A stretch of 64,000 nt of DNA from Anisakis pegreffii (taxonomy: Eukaryota > Nematoda > Chromadorea > Rhabditida > Anisakidae): assembly GCA_035041965.1 (NCBI GenBank), contig JAPYMA010000147.1, forward strand, positions 1 to 64,000, given 5' to 3'. How positions within the stretch are numbered: position 1 is the first letter of the stretch; every line of letters starts with the position of its first letter. Position numbers and translations under genes: made by a program. The notes under the pieces are model-generated. The model had not been told where the DNA came from, searched no databases, and saw only the letters and a program-made list of their open reading frames with translations. Below are positions 1 through 11,295 of the stretch, in pieces.

Positions 1-1
1 G

Positions 2-211
2 GCAGGCCACGTAGCTCGAATGAATGACAACAGGTGGACCCGAGCAATTCTAGAATGGTACCCCCGAGAACAAAAACGACCGCTCGGAAGACCTCCAAAA
101 AGGTGGCGAGACGAGATCGACAAGGCGATTGGTAAGATCTGGCAAAGGAAAGCAAGGTCGAGGACTGATTGGAAACGCATTGTGGCCAGCAACGTCAACA
201 ACGTTCGATAG
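2..211 (+). pseudogene. 3' tail of a non-LTR retrotransposon ORF (endonuclease-reverse transcriptase type)
   Basis: The frame is open from base 2 through the window edge and stops at 209-211. It reads a GHVARMNDNRWT stretch, then RPLGRPPKRWRDEI, then a Trp-rich end (TDWKRI). This is the usual C-terminal signature of LINE ORF2 proteins (the G-H-V-x-R-M plus G-R-P-x-x-R-W motifs after the reverse transcriptase domain, as in RTE/CR1-like elements). The catalytic parts would lie left of the window. Nothing beyond the tail is visible, so it may be a 5'-truncated insertion or the end of a longer copy. Clade assignment is a guess; the family-level call is firm. Confidence 0.75.
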
Positions 212-390
212 CCTGGCCGATTCCAGTATTCCAGTATATTTCCAGTTTTCAAACTTTGAAAGCGACTTTGGGGATGTCTTGACTAATTATTCAGTTCTTT
301 TGTTGTCCATGTTATTTACATTTTGTTATCTTGTGTGGCTTCCCAGACTTCTCGTTTAAAAACTCTGGGGCGTCTATAAGGAAATAATTT

Positions 391-408
391 GTCTTTTGTT
401 ATCTTCAG
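391..408 (+). promoter_or_regulatory. probable spliced-leader trans-splice acceptor
   Basis: A pyrimidine-rich TTTTGTTATCTTCAG acceptor lies 10 bases before the ATG at 419, with no coding exon recognisable upstream. In nematodes this arrangement normally marks SL trans-splicing; a 5'UTR cis intron is the alternative. Confidence 0.5.
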
Positions 409-418
409 AGCATCAAAC

Positions 419-1552
419 ATGTTGCGTTTCCTCGTTGTAACTGCACTAATCATCACTTTTGTTATAGCACAAGGTATTGTGTTCAACAATCTTTTTTTCG
501 TTTAAGTTATGAAATTATTCCACATCAAAGAAGGATTCAAGTGGATTCTTTTTCTCAAACAAAATTGCTTCATGGATTCAATGCTTCGGTTTGTTCAAGA
601 TCAAAAATTTGATGCTCAGGCGAAATTGACTTCAACTCACATTTGATAGTACAAAATACTTACGGCATATTTTGGAAAACATTCCGTATTGTCAAATGTC
701 ATAAGTATTAATGTGGGACTGTGGGATTGCATTATCAACGATGTAATCACAAAGAGAATTTCACTTGCACCAAAATGATGAATAAACCACATTTCATGTC
801 ATTTAAAAGGAGCACTATTGAACGATACTTGCCATTAGTATTTGGTTGGATGCGCGATTAAGGGCATTTTATATGTTTGCTGAATGATTTCAGAATGCAG
901 GGACAGGGATCACGATTGCGCTTTTGTGAAAGCGACTGGCCAATGCGATGTAGACAACAACAAATTCAGATGCACGAAAACATGTGAAAAATGTCCACCA
1001 AAAGGTATTCTCTGCTCACAACAAATTAATAATTTGAATTGGATGCGTGAAACTATCACTTTTGGACAGTCATGGCTACTGGGTATCATAGGTCCATGGA
1101 GGTACTATTGGTTAATCTTAATCGAAATCGAATTCCTTATTTCATAGTGGAATGGGAAATTATCTAACAACTATGTTTATTCTTAAGAATTTAAGATTTT
1201 ACGTGATCATCGCTGGATCACATTGTTGGGAATGAATTGATAAGTTTAATGTGAGAAGGCTTTAATAGATAGGAATTGACTTGAATCCGTGATGATATTT
1301 AAATAAAAATTCTGGACTCGATGTCATACATCACCAACGAAAGAGTCTGTTAAATAACTTTATTTTTTAATGTGACAACTGCAAACACACTCGCAGCATT
1401 TCGTGACATCTCAGTTTAGCATATGACTGATTATCATTTCAGGTTGCAAAGACAAATGGCAAGATTGCATCCGCGTTCTTGTAGACGGCGGCTGCTATAA
1501 GAAAAAAGCATTCGCGAAAAAATTCTGCGGAAAGACGTGCCTACTTTGTTGA
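419..1552 (+). CDS. secreted protein with two ShKT domains
   Basis: Three exons: 419-473, 894-1004 and 1443-1552, all with GT...AG borders and phase 1 junctions; 91 aa. Exon 1 encodes a signal peptide (MLRFLVVTALIITFVIAQ). Exons 2 and 3 each encode one ShKT domain with six cysteines: spacing C-x6-C-x8-C-x8-C-x3-C-x2-C in the first and C-x6-C-x8-C-x10-C-x3-C-x2-C in the second, so each exon is a domain module. ShKT domains are very common in secreted nematode proteins, usually of unknown function; the fold can block potassium channels in cnidarian relatives, but nothing here shows such activity. The channel-contacting Lys-Tyr pair of the founding peptide is not obvious. The stop follows directly after the last cysteine. 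An AATAAA lies 85 bases downstream. Confidence 0.88.
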
Positions 1553-1636
1553 TTTTAATGGCGAGCGAAACGATCCGATTCAATGGAATTTAATGCGCGA
1601 ATGCTTTCTTTTTGGATATACCGTTGTCTATCCATT

Positions 1637-1642
1637 AATAAA
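1637..1642 (+). terminator. poly(A) signal AATAAA for the ShKT gene
   Basis: First AATAAA after the stop codon at 1550-1552, at a normal 3'UTR distance. Confidence 0.5.
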
Positions 1643-2074
1643 CGATATTTGTGCACGTAATCTACAAATTTGTTGAATTGACACATACAGATCAGGTGCA
1701 ACTCTGCTAGGTTGATTACGTAATGAAAAGAACGTGACAATGTGAGCGATATATATTAACATTGCTAATGAAAGCGTATACCACAAACCTGAACGGTGTT
1801 TCACGAGTCGGGGAGAGATAGAAGAACCTTGCATTCACATAACAGGGCCTGCGACATGAACTGAAAGATAGACTTGAATGAAAGAAAGACGAAAGGTTGA
1901 TAATCGCCGAAAGCGATGAACGAATAAGCAAAAAGGAATCAATCGAACGTGATATTCACGTACAACTGGCGTTGATGATAATAACGTATCATTGTATCAC
2001 TATAGATCAATAGATACTATACATTACTACAGAAATATAGTTTTGATATATTCAATCTAATCGTCCTCTCAGGT

Positions 2075-2350
2075 TTGCCTGGCAACATATTGATGTTTTT
2101 ACATCATTCGATTTAGCAGAATCTCTGCTTTTTGAATTAGAAAATTTCGCTGGAAAATTCCGCCTCTACGAGGAGATATAGCCATTTATTTGATACTATA
2201 GGGGTTGCCACATTCAAGCCTACCGTACTCTCAGCTTTGACCAGTAACATATCAATTTCTTCACACCAATCGATCGCGGAGAATCTCTGGATTCAGAAAA
2301 ATATATATTTTGCTGGCGATTCTGCTTAGTTGAGGAGACTGTGGAGGGAG
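2075..2350 (-). repeat. diverged repeat family R1, two units, minus orientation
   Basis: Read on the minus strand this stretch gives the same blocks as the arrays at 3845-4235 and 61480-62290: 'TCTCCTCAACTAAGCA', then an AAAATATATA block, then 'GAGATTCTCC' and a GATCGA block, and a 'GTACGGTAGGCTTGAA' type block. Two partial units are visible. Between 1643 and 3641 I see no supported gene; this repeat and a 12-base C run (3385-3396) are the only recognisable structures. Confidence 0.65.
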
Positions 2351-3384
2351 GCATTCCATCAACAACTTTTTGCAATTTCTTCTCTGGCAGACTTTTCGGG
2401 TTGAACGCTAAATTGCTATCTGTTAGAACTCAAGCTGCCGACTGGTCGGAGCATGAATTTCTAGTGAACTAAAATATTTTTTTATTTGTTCCTTTTTTAT
2501 ATAAAATATTTTTATTTGTTCCTTTTCCAGTAGCTGTTGCACAATTATTGTGCTGTCAATATTTCTGGTTTACTAATCGAATCAGAAAGAATTTTATTAA
2601 ATAGCAAACGAGCTCATCAGAACATGTAATCAAAACATTCATAACTTTACAATTCATAACAAATTTCCATATAAAGTTCACTGAAATTTTTTGCATAAAT
2701 CATATGATTGAATGCCATGATTAATGAAAGAAACAATACTTAATGTTTCCTTTCTGGAGTTTTTAGGTACATGCATTCATATCGTTGTTCTTGAATGTTC
2801 ATCTGGAACGTAAGAAAAATACCAGTATTCGAATGAGTGGGATAGGCACAGCGATTGAAATTAAAAGCAGGACTCAATACCCGGACGATTCAGGTGAAGA
2901 AAGAAGATAAAACTTAATTGACGGAGTTAACTGATCATTATTGCTAAAACGATAGTGATATTAAGGCAAATTGATCAGATGAAGAGATGCTGAGGATTGA
3001 TACATAATTTTTGTCCTTTCATTTAGCCAGAAAATAAGTATTCGTTCGTTTGAATGATTCAGCTTTCGGTGACAAAAATTTGTGGTTTCAAGCACTGTGA
3101 GCGATGTTCCGTTATACTTTTCACAATGGAGTTCTCCACACTGTTCCATTTGCTCGATCAATTCAGTACGTACCTTTGAGCGAAAATCATTAGATTAACT
3201 TTGATACCTTTGAAACAGATCTAAATATGATTTTTTATTCAGTCTTTTGAGCAAATAAAAATGATCCGTTCCCCATTTTTTTGAATCGTTTTGACTGTGA
3301 ATTCAATGAGCGGAAATTTATTTAAATGCAACGCTTCGTATGTTCAAGCGCTTCTTAGTCTCCAAATAGCTCCACTCTTCCCCT

Positions 3385-3396
3385 CCCCCCCCCCCC
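3385..3396. repeat. homopolymer C(12) in a pyrimidine tract
   Basis: Twelve uninterrupted C residues embedded in CTCTTCCCCT...ACTCCC; a simple-sequence tract, possibly length-variable. Confidence 0.9.
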
Positions 3397-3641
3397 ACTC
3401 CCGCTCGATAACGAATTATTAGAGATGCTGCTTACAAAAAGGTGATAATGATATGATTTTTTGAAACTTCAAAGATCGAAAAAAATGCGGCTGTTTTCTG
3501 CGTCACAAATGGGTGCTGGTCGTGAGGCTGTAGAAGGGTCAGTATCGCTGAATGTTAAACCTAGGCCGTGCTGTTGGCCTTACTATTCATCCTTAATACT
3601 CTAACTAAAGTCATCCATTTTGATGACACCTCTGCTTTCAG

Positions 3642-3841
3642 TGTTCTATCGAATGACTGTTAAAGCGGCAAAGGCCAGGCAGAAGTTACGTAAGAAAGAT
3701 CCTGCATATGTGGTGAACCGTATTGATTCAGCGTCGAAAATTGTCTTCCCACTCTGTATATTCTCTTTAATATTATATATTGAGTGGCATTTTTATACTA
3801 TATGCCCGATGAAATTAATTCACTCATTTTATTTCATTTGA
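3642..3841 (+). CDS. last exon of a Cys-loop ligand-gated ion channel (TM4)
   Basis: A good acceptor (TCTGCTTTCAG) opens a phase-1 exon that runs to a TGA. It encodes a basic stretch (KAAKARQKLRKKD), then VVNRIDSASKIVFP and a hydrophobic segment of about 20 residues ending near WHFY. This is the layout of the end of the intracellular loop and TM4 in pentameric channels (consensus ...x-D-x-x-S-R-x-x-F-P-hydrophobic), best matched by the nematode anion-channel/LGC groups. I could not find the ligand-binding domain or TM1-TM3 upstream; a short open stretch at 3485-3537 does not match in phase. It is either the end of a gene whose other exons I missed, or an orphan exon/pseudogene. The 12 residues after TM4 are unusual but not disqualifying. 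Confidence 0.5.
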
Positions 3842-3844
3842 TCG

Positions 3845-4235
3845 TTATTGCTCGGCAAAATATGTAATATTCTTAAAGCAGAGACTGTGAGTAACCGAAT
3901 GGTCCAAAGTAATCTATGTGTTATTGGGCAAACTTGAGAGTACGATTGCCTTATAGATGGTAACTTCCATGGAGCTGTGGTAACGTATTGAAAGTGATCA
4001 CTAGTGATAGAATTTATATCAGTGAGCGATTTTGCGCTTGTTGTTGAGATAGCTTCATGAAAATAGCTTTATCTCCCAAACTGAGTGGAATTACTCTGCA
4101 AAATATATAACATTCTGAATGCGGAGATTCACCGGATCGAATGGTCACATGTCACTGGGCAAACCTGAGAACACGGTTGCCTCGAAGGTGGTAACCGATA
4201 TATTGCTGTAGTCTGTAGAGTCTATAGAATGTTAT
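3845..4235 (+). repeat. diverged repeat family R1, two units, plus orientation
   Basis: Two diverged units share the blocks 'GCTCGGCAAAATATGTAATATTC', 'GATCGAATGGTC', 'GGGCAAACTTGAGAGTACG' and 'GAAGGTGGTAACC' with each other and with 61480-62290. The orientation is opposite to the copy at 2075-2350, so the channel exon lies between inverted copies. Confidence 0.7.
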
Positions 4236-6405
4236 CTAACAACTTCATACGACATCAGGCTCGCTATGGAACACATTCACCCATTATATGAGAATGTCTT
4301 GCTACAGAATTGCACTCTGGAGGTTTTTCTGCCTTTATCGTAGCTCATTGTTGTAATCAATATTTCGGCTGCTTGTTTTACCTGTTCGAAAAAGGTCTTC
4401 AATTCTTTCATAAAATGACTCTGAATGCTAGTTCCAACGACCCTTTGGCTTCACATCAATCAGGTGTAATCGACGAACAATTAAGCACTTTCTTCATATA
4501 TGAGTAGCCGCATGTTCAATCTGTCCGATTTCAATCAATCACAGCGTACACAACCGTAGATAAAAATTCAATTGCTTATAGCGTTTGAATACACCGCTTC
4601 TGAAAACGCATTCAGTCTTCGTATTAATATTTTTCTGATGGAAATTGTGCCTCTCCTCTATCTAATAATCCTCACTGCTCTGAAGATGAATCTAACATAT
4701 CGACTTGTATTCTCAGCCATGTCCATCCAACCGCACACTCATTCGGCAAAACGAGCTCATCGCTGTCACTAATTTCTCACCGATTTCATTAATGGTCATA
4801 TTTTCTTCAGAAATTTGTTATTTCTCACCAACATTTTACAGTCATTAGTAGGTCTTAGCTGTGTCCAACAACGGTCGACGGAAAAGAAAAATTTATTATC
4901 ACCACAAATAACACAGATAGATCACATTAGTAAACGAATAAAACAATTGAAGAACATTAATTACAAAATAAAAACACCAACAATTAACGCGCAAAACAAC
5001 TGTTGATCAGAGTGAGAGATGCAACTGGTTATGTGTTATCGAATAAAGAACTTCAATGATAATAAAATCTAACAAACACAAAAAATAAAATTACTGTGCT
5101 GACTGAACCAGCTTTACAAATCAACATAACGCCAACGAAACAACAACAATCAAAGAAAGAACTGAATGCAGATGTTTCTGACACAGAATCTGTTCATAAG
5201 AACTGAACAATATGCAACATTCATGAGGATACTAACTCTTGTGCCCTATAATAAGAGACAGTGAGGATTTGAATGAATTGAGTGAATAAATAAAGAATTC
5301 TTTACGTCCACAAATCTCGAAAAAGATGTGGCAGAAACGCAAAAGATATCACAACTTGAGACAACGGCCACTGAAAAAAAGCCTATCAAAATCCGATAAA
5401 ACCATGAATTATGCGGCCGCGTTTACAATCGAATCAACTCTGAACTAGAACAGTGATTGTTGGGGATCTTCTACCTCATATTACAATTTATTTCACTAGT
5501 TGCCAGACTAAAACCTGAATTTCTTGAAAATTATGCAGCCTGAAGGCTATGTAGTTTGTTCCTGGACTCAAACTTCCTATTGAACATTCAGGAAACGATC
5601 TCTATCGCCATTCGCCTTCAGCATTGGTGATACGTTGATAACAGAACAATCCTTTCGAGATTATTCTTCAGATGTTCAGGTTCAAAATATGAAACAAAAT
5701 AACGAATGACGCGTTTGATGAATAAAATGAATCCAGCTGTTCACTTTTGAACCGAACTTCAAGAGGAAAACATTACCCTTTCTCAAAGAAATAAACAGAA
5801 TTTAATAAGAAGGAAACTTCTGAAAGATGAAATGAGTTAGAAGGTCGTTCATCGCAAAGAAACAAGCGCACGAAGCAAAAGGACGGTGAACGAACGAGCA
5901 ATTTTGACAGACAGAAATTGAGAATGAATCAAACAAGAATAAATAACTGAATCGCACAATCGATTCGACCCTAACAGAAACTCGTCTCAAGCATGCCAAC
6001 ACCATCGTCACCACAGCCCACAAATCCTGCATTCTGATACCACCATGACGAAGCCGTCTCTAGTTGACTTTCTTCTTCGAATGTTGATCTGCTTCTGGCA
6101 GATCACGCACCTGAAATACATCCCAGTAAAAATACATCCTCGGGGTAAACTACTGCATAATGATGAACTTTCTCGACAATCCATATTGTCACAACAAAGA
6201 CGATAATGGTTAAGTGACGAAGAACTTATCAAAGAAAAGCCTCAACGTTCTGCTTTTGTATGTTACCGCTACACAGATCACTTGCTTATCACACATCATT
6301 TTGAATGAATGAACAAAGCCAAAAGTGAAAAACATAAACTGGAATATTCGACGAAAACTTTTTAAAAAATATTCTTAGCCGTTGAGATAACAAAATAACA
6401 ATGCT
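4236..6405. other. intergenic, no supported gene
   Basis: Only short ORFs of AT-rich, non-coding-like composition are present on either strand, with no domain, splice pattern or repeat that I recognise. The part nearest 6405 should include the 3'UTR of the TRAM gene. Confidence 0.5.
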
Positions 6406-8897
6406 TCAGCTCACATCATCAACATTGTGTTTCTTCTTCTTCGGTTGCACTCTCGGTTGTTTCTCAGCCTTCGTTTTAATGCGTCGCTCTCTGTAGCGAC
6501 GAACATGGAACAGTACAAAATTCCATAGCATGTAGAGTTGTAGCGCCAACACACACAGCATACTGTTCAATCTGCAAACGAAAACATTCGAAATGTGTAC
6601 GCATATCCTGAATAGAAACTTCCCAAATCAACTCGTCAAAAATCAAATTCTCGAATACATCAAGTTCTCATGAAGAATATCACTGAATAGCCCAAGCATA
6701 AGTCTTAACGTACTATGGCATGGATAGTACCTTCAATCGGGACGAAACATTTCAATTTCAAAGCACCGTTGCATCCTATTTGAAATCACCAACTGGATCA
6801 CTGCTTTAGCTAATCATACATATCGATAAGAAGAGATTAACTGCTCAAGAATCTATCAGTGCAAACCGAGTGCTGCTCTAAAATGAATCAGATAAACGAA
6901 ATCAAACAATCAAACACTCACCGGATGAAAGCTGTATTGAAATTACCGTTGGCTAAATCCATGTACGGAGTTTCATTCGAGCGAAGACCATACCACAGAG
7001 TCAAAACCGCAATCACAGCACTGGCCAGTCTAACGAGCATAAAGACCGCATTCCAGATTTTAAATCTGAATTCAAATTTATAATTTCAACCACAAATAAC
7101 AATGAAGTGGCTGAAGCACGAAGCACTTTCAAGTTCATGTTCAATAACACTGCACAAAACCTCGACTGAAGTAACCAGAAGAGATTGATTTTCATTATTT
7201 CGAAAAATAAAGAGCAACAAACACACCCAGTCTTAGCCAAACTCCACTTTTCGGCGAAGTGGAAGAGTCGTGTCAGATGGAAAACAGACTGCGAAATGTA
7301 CTCGAGGAACAGCAAGGCCATTGCCAAGCGATTGAAACTGAAACTCGATTAAACTTTTCAGAAGCTAAAACATTCGTCACTGAGGCAGGTAATTCTCTTA
7401 ACGATGGCTAATTAATGATCTTCAACCATGCGACTTCAGATTCATCAACGCTCTCAAAAATATCGAGAATGATCTCGTCTCAACAATCCCAGAAAAGAAG
7501 CGCTCGTCTTAATACAACCCCAAATTAAAACCGTATATTTGATTCGGCGAAACAAAACAATGCCCATAAAACTAACTTGATCACATAGGCGGCAACTGTG
7601 AATATTAGATAAATGAGTGAGTAGACTGTTCTTGGTTGCATGTCCTCACGGCGTACTTTTTGGAAGTAAAATTCCGGAAATTGATGTACCCAATACGCAA
7701 TCTAAAACGTATTTATAGAAGATAGAGTCGACTGTTCTAATCATAAGGAGTGTTCACTAAAAAGTATTGTTTCAAGCAAGCAAACCTGGAAGATGAAGAA
7801 GAGTTTTGCGTGCAGTGTGAGATGGCGATGAATTTCTGGATAACCGACCCATAATTTGGTGACATCCGTATGAATACGCAGATCATGCAACACATAGCCT
7901 ATAATACAACCATTAAATGAGAATGACTTGCATCTAGAGGTATATTACCGAGAAGACATCTGAAGTGAACCTCACAGAGAAAGGGGGCTCGATTAAGATA
8001 AAGCAACTGAAAAACTTCTACATTTTATCGTTTCACTATTCAGCTAGACCAATTTTACAGTTTCATAAATATGAACCTATTGTAAAATTGTAACAACGCA
8101 TTCAAAGCTCACCAGCATGAATAGCCGAATAGACTGCAAAGACGAAAAGCTGCCCAGATTCGGCAAATTTGCTCATTTTCGTTTTGCTCAGATGGAATTT
8201 ACGTTGGAGCTTATCGAAAATATACTCCTGCAGAATTGCATGGACCGTAATCCATCCAACTGCATAGAATGCAACTGCTGCGATATCTTTAATGCCAGTG
8301 CGATAGTAAGGTGTTGGTTCTGAAAATAGAAGAGTTTTAGATACACTCGAAATCCTTTTCAGATTCCATCAAATGGAGCATACTGAAAGATTATTCAGGT
8401 CGATTTTCAAACGAGATGCAGTCGTTCGCATTAAATTTAAGAATAATAACCTGCATCTGGCGTCAATGCAATGGTTTCATTGTACTGCGGCACAACGAAA
8501 ATGCTCGCGAAAGACGACGTTGCCTGAAGTTAGATTAGAATGAGCATTATAATATGGATATGATGGGTCTAGAAACACAGCACTTGTCTCAAATTATTCG
8601 GTTACAACGGAATTCATAACTTGTCGTCAGGAATATCAGATTTATCATGCTTTAAAATTCCTAACTGATGATGCTTGCAACATTTGTCACTGTGAATCAG
8701 CAGTGTAGACGATGGAACATGAGATATGAGAAATTCGAATGAATCTGAAAACATACCTGGAACAGAAGACCAACAATGACGACCATCAAGATGCATGACA
8801 TAATATCACCATGATTCTGAATAATGAACTCATGCGAGAGGAATGGAGGCGACGCTTTCTTGCCGCGTCCTCCAGCTACACGACGCGACTCCACCAT
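6406..8897 (-). CDS. tram-1: TRAM: translocating chain-associated membrane protein
   Basis: Eight exons on the minus strand: 8757-8897, 8451-8523, 8113-8319, 7786-7898, 7577-7701, 7227-7337, 6922-7065 and 6406-6571. All have GT...AG borders and matching phases; total 359 aa, close to the 370-odd of vertebrate TRAM1. The N-terminus carries the family's [13 protein letters not shown] block followed by TM1; later exons carry [10 protein letters not shown] (TLC-domain start), the [12 protein letters not shown] loop, [15 protein letters not shown], and [11 protein letters not shown]. The C-terminus is a polybasic tail with a KKKK run. TRAM sits in the ER membrane beside the Sec61 translocon and contacts nascent secretory and membrane proteins. 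The gene looks intact. It is transcribed away from the sorb-1 gene, whose start lies 1.2 kb to the right. Confidence 0.95.
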
Positions 8898-8900
8898 CCT

Positions 8901-8912
8901 CTGAAAAAGAAA
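8901..8912 (-). promoter_or_regulatory. probable spliced-leader acceptor of the TRAM gene
   Basis: On the minus strand TTTCTTTTTCAG is followed by AGG and the TRAM start ATG, leaving a 3-base 5'UTR, which is typical of SL trans-splicing in nematodes. Confidence 0.6.
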
Positions 8913-10064
8913 TTTGCTGGAATTTTTCGTGAACTAATCAGTTATTTCCGGCTTCAAAACACCTCCAAGGTGGCAATCTGAAAATAGAATACGAAGATAT
9001 CGACGTGTCGACGATTCAAATGTGTAAAGGATCCCAAGATTCACGCAAGTTCATAATTTACTTTCGCATAAAAATACACTACAATGCACACATAACATTC
9101 TAATAGTAATATTCGCGCATACGTTGAAAAACTGAACGGAAAACCGATTATGATATTGTTTGTACAAATGATATTCCCCTGCATTATCAACAAGGCAATT
9201 CGGATCCGGATTATAGCGAACACTGTTCGGTTGCGATCGCTATTGAAGTTTGATGGCATGCAGTTTGAATACGATTCGTGCAGGGAATGCGGCAAATTTG
9301 ACTAACTCACTCGCAACAGAGCGATTTTAATCAGTGGCTATCTCGATGAAATCTAAGCAAAGCAACCTAGCAGTCGATGAGCTATCCATCTTGACTGTTG
9401 AAGTAAATGAGTGACTGTTTCCTAACAATCCCTTCAATTGAACATGTGCTGAAAGGAGAACACTTCTGAAATTATACGAAAGCAGACGAAACACGCATAA
9501 TAATCCCACTGAAAACAAGCGTTTGTTGTGATTGCTGACGATGAGATATTTTAAGAAACGCTCGAAGATCTGGCAATGTAAGCTTGGAGCAGTTGGAGGA
9601 AGTTGGAGGAAGAGTGTGAGATGCCAAGCAATCGTAAAGACATTAAAGTTCAACTGCGCTCAGATGTTAGTTGGTGTTCGTGCTAGTAACGGATGAATAA
9701 AAAGTTTAATAGATAATCTACATGGCACAAGTGGTTTGCTTATTCAGTGAGGAAGCGAAGAGAGTCTATTTGATAAAAGCATCTCAAAGGTGCGAAGCTG
9801 TTTGTTTGAGAATTTCGTTGATTGAAAGTGTTAAAATTGAGTGTGTGTGTAATAGTTCTGGAGTATGCTCACAAATGTACACTCGTAGTAATACGGATAG
9901 TATTTTTAATGGATCATAGCCTGCGGCTACTCACAGGCAATCGCATCCTTTCGTGATCATCAATATCCCTAATTATTCAACTGTACTCCAAGTCAATTCG
10001 TTGAAGGATATATCACAAAATTATTCGCCACGGGTGCTTTGAATCATTTCGTAGCTGAAGCGTT
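8913..10064. promoter_or_regulatory. divergent intergenic region between TRAM and sorb-1
   Basis: About 1.15 kb separates the minus-strand TRAM start from the plus-strand sorb-1 start, so promoter elements of both genes are expected here. I see no clear TATA box or repeated site. A (GT)n-like run lies near 9841-9850 and a small direct repeat of GTTGGAGGAA lies at 9592-9611. The ORFs in this stretch have no coding features. Confidence 0.4.
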
Positions 10065-11295
10065 ATGATGCTACGATCCGTATGCCTCACTGGAGGTCCA
10101 CCCTGGGGTCTTCGATTCGCTACCACAAATGATGGATCTATTATTGTGGCGCAGGTGAGCTCTTCAGGTCAATCTCTTATCAGGAATGTCTCCAATTATG
10201 GAAATTCGCATCAATTGGCTTTTCTTAACATGGCCTCTTGACTTTTCAACGCAATGTTGCACTTTTTCGGTCAGTTTCTTGTGTTCCATTTCATAAAATG
10301 CATTTGTTAATTGTGATTGACTTACCAAACCTTTTACGAACAATCAGGTGACAATTTCTTTCGACAATCGGAATTTCTCAGGACTGAGCTCAAAAAATAT
10401 GCCAGTTGGCATGAAATCAATCCAGTTGAAAGTTCGCTTTGACAAATTCAATTCGAAAAATTATTTTTAGGCAGAGACATCATAAATCGTATTTCGTAAT
10501 TTCCGAGGAGTCTCTCTGCCTCTTCCCTCCTCCCCCCTCCTCCCTCCTCTCCCTTTTCAAGAAGATCCCATTCAATGTAGAAACACAATCGTTTCCGACT
10601 CAAAAAATTGGTCTGAAAGGTGGCTGGGTTAGATTCTTGTTATGACAAGGTGCAGTGCAGCTGATGCGACCTTTTAGCCTGATCTTTTACGAAAGACATC
10701 AGTTGCTGCCACAAAAATTCAAAAATGCAAATATTGGAGAGTGGAATCGAGAAAATTCCAAAAGTAATGCAGTTGAGGTAAAATACAATTTGACCGGGCG
10801 ATTTTTCAAAGCAAAGTTTTTGAGCGAGATTTCGTAGGAAATGCTTTCAAGTCAAAAGATATATTGTTCTGCACTTTTCAAAGATTCATTTTGCCATTAT
10901 TAAAAAATTGGTCACTCTAGCGTACCAAATTCATCTTGCCGACCGTCACTTTTGAAAATACAATACATTAATCTTAAATACTACATCGGATGATCAGTTC
11001 AGTGGGAAAAAGCAGGCAGTTGAACCACTCTCCCTCTACGAGTTTTGCTTCTGAGCGAAATAAAGGATTTGAGGGAATTGATATGCTGACTACAGAATTT
11101 GTCTTTCAAGAAAATCTGTCCATTCATTTTTCCATACGGTCAGGTTTTGCCTAATGGCCGCGCCGACCGTGAGGGCATCAAAATCGGTGACATACTAGAG
11201 TCGATCAATGGAGAAGCATGTGCCAGTATGAACATACGCATGGTCCAGTCAAAAATGCACTCAAAACAAGGCATGCTTAAACTGGGAATTCAAAG
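10065..11295 (+). CDS. sorb-1: sorb-1 exons 1-2: PDZ domain
   Basis: Exon 1 (10065-10154, 30 codons) begins Met-Met-Leu-Arg and reads [18 protein letters not shown], the carboxylate-binding-loop region of a PDZ domain of the P-W-G-F/L-R type seen in the ALP/Enigma/ZASP and synaptopodin-2 groups. Exon 2 (11144-11295) continues with [17 protein letters not shown] and [13 protein letters not shown], the G-D-x-I-x-x-I-N-G core, then a beta strand ending at R. Together they make a complete domain of about 75 residues, which would bind C-terminal peptides of partner proteins. Exon 2 ends in phase 2 and fits exon 3 at 20388 across a 9.1-kb intron. Vertebrate SORBS proteins have no PDZ, so this could alternatively be a separate short gene, but phase and strand favour one transcript. 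Confidence 0.75.

Noticed and set aside
3072..3160. Open plus-strand stretch after a weak acceptor, tested as an upstream channel exon
   Set aside because: Its translation has no resemblance to TM1-TM3 or the ligand-binding domain of Cys-loop channels.
5802..6232. Two overlapping minus-strand ORFs after the TRAM stop, one Cys-rich
   Set aside because: They lie in the probable TRAM 3'UTR; the Cys spacing matches no zinc-binding or secreted family that I recognise.
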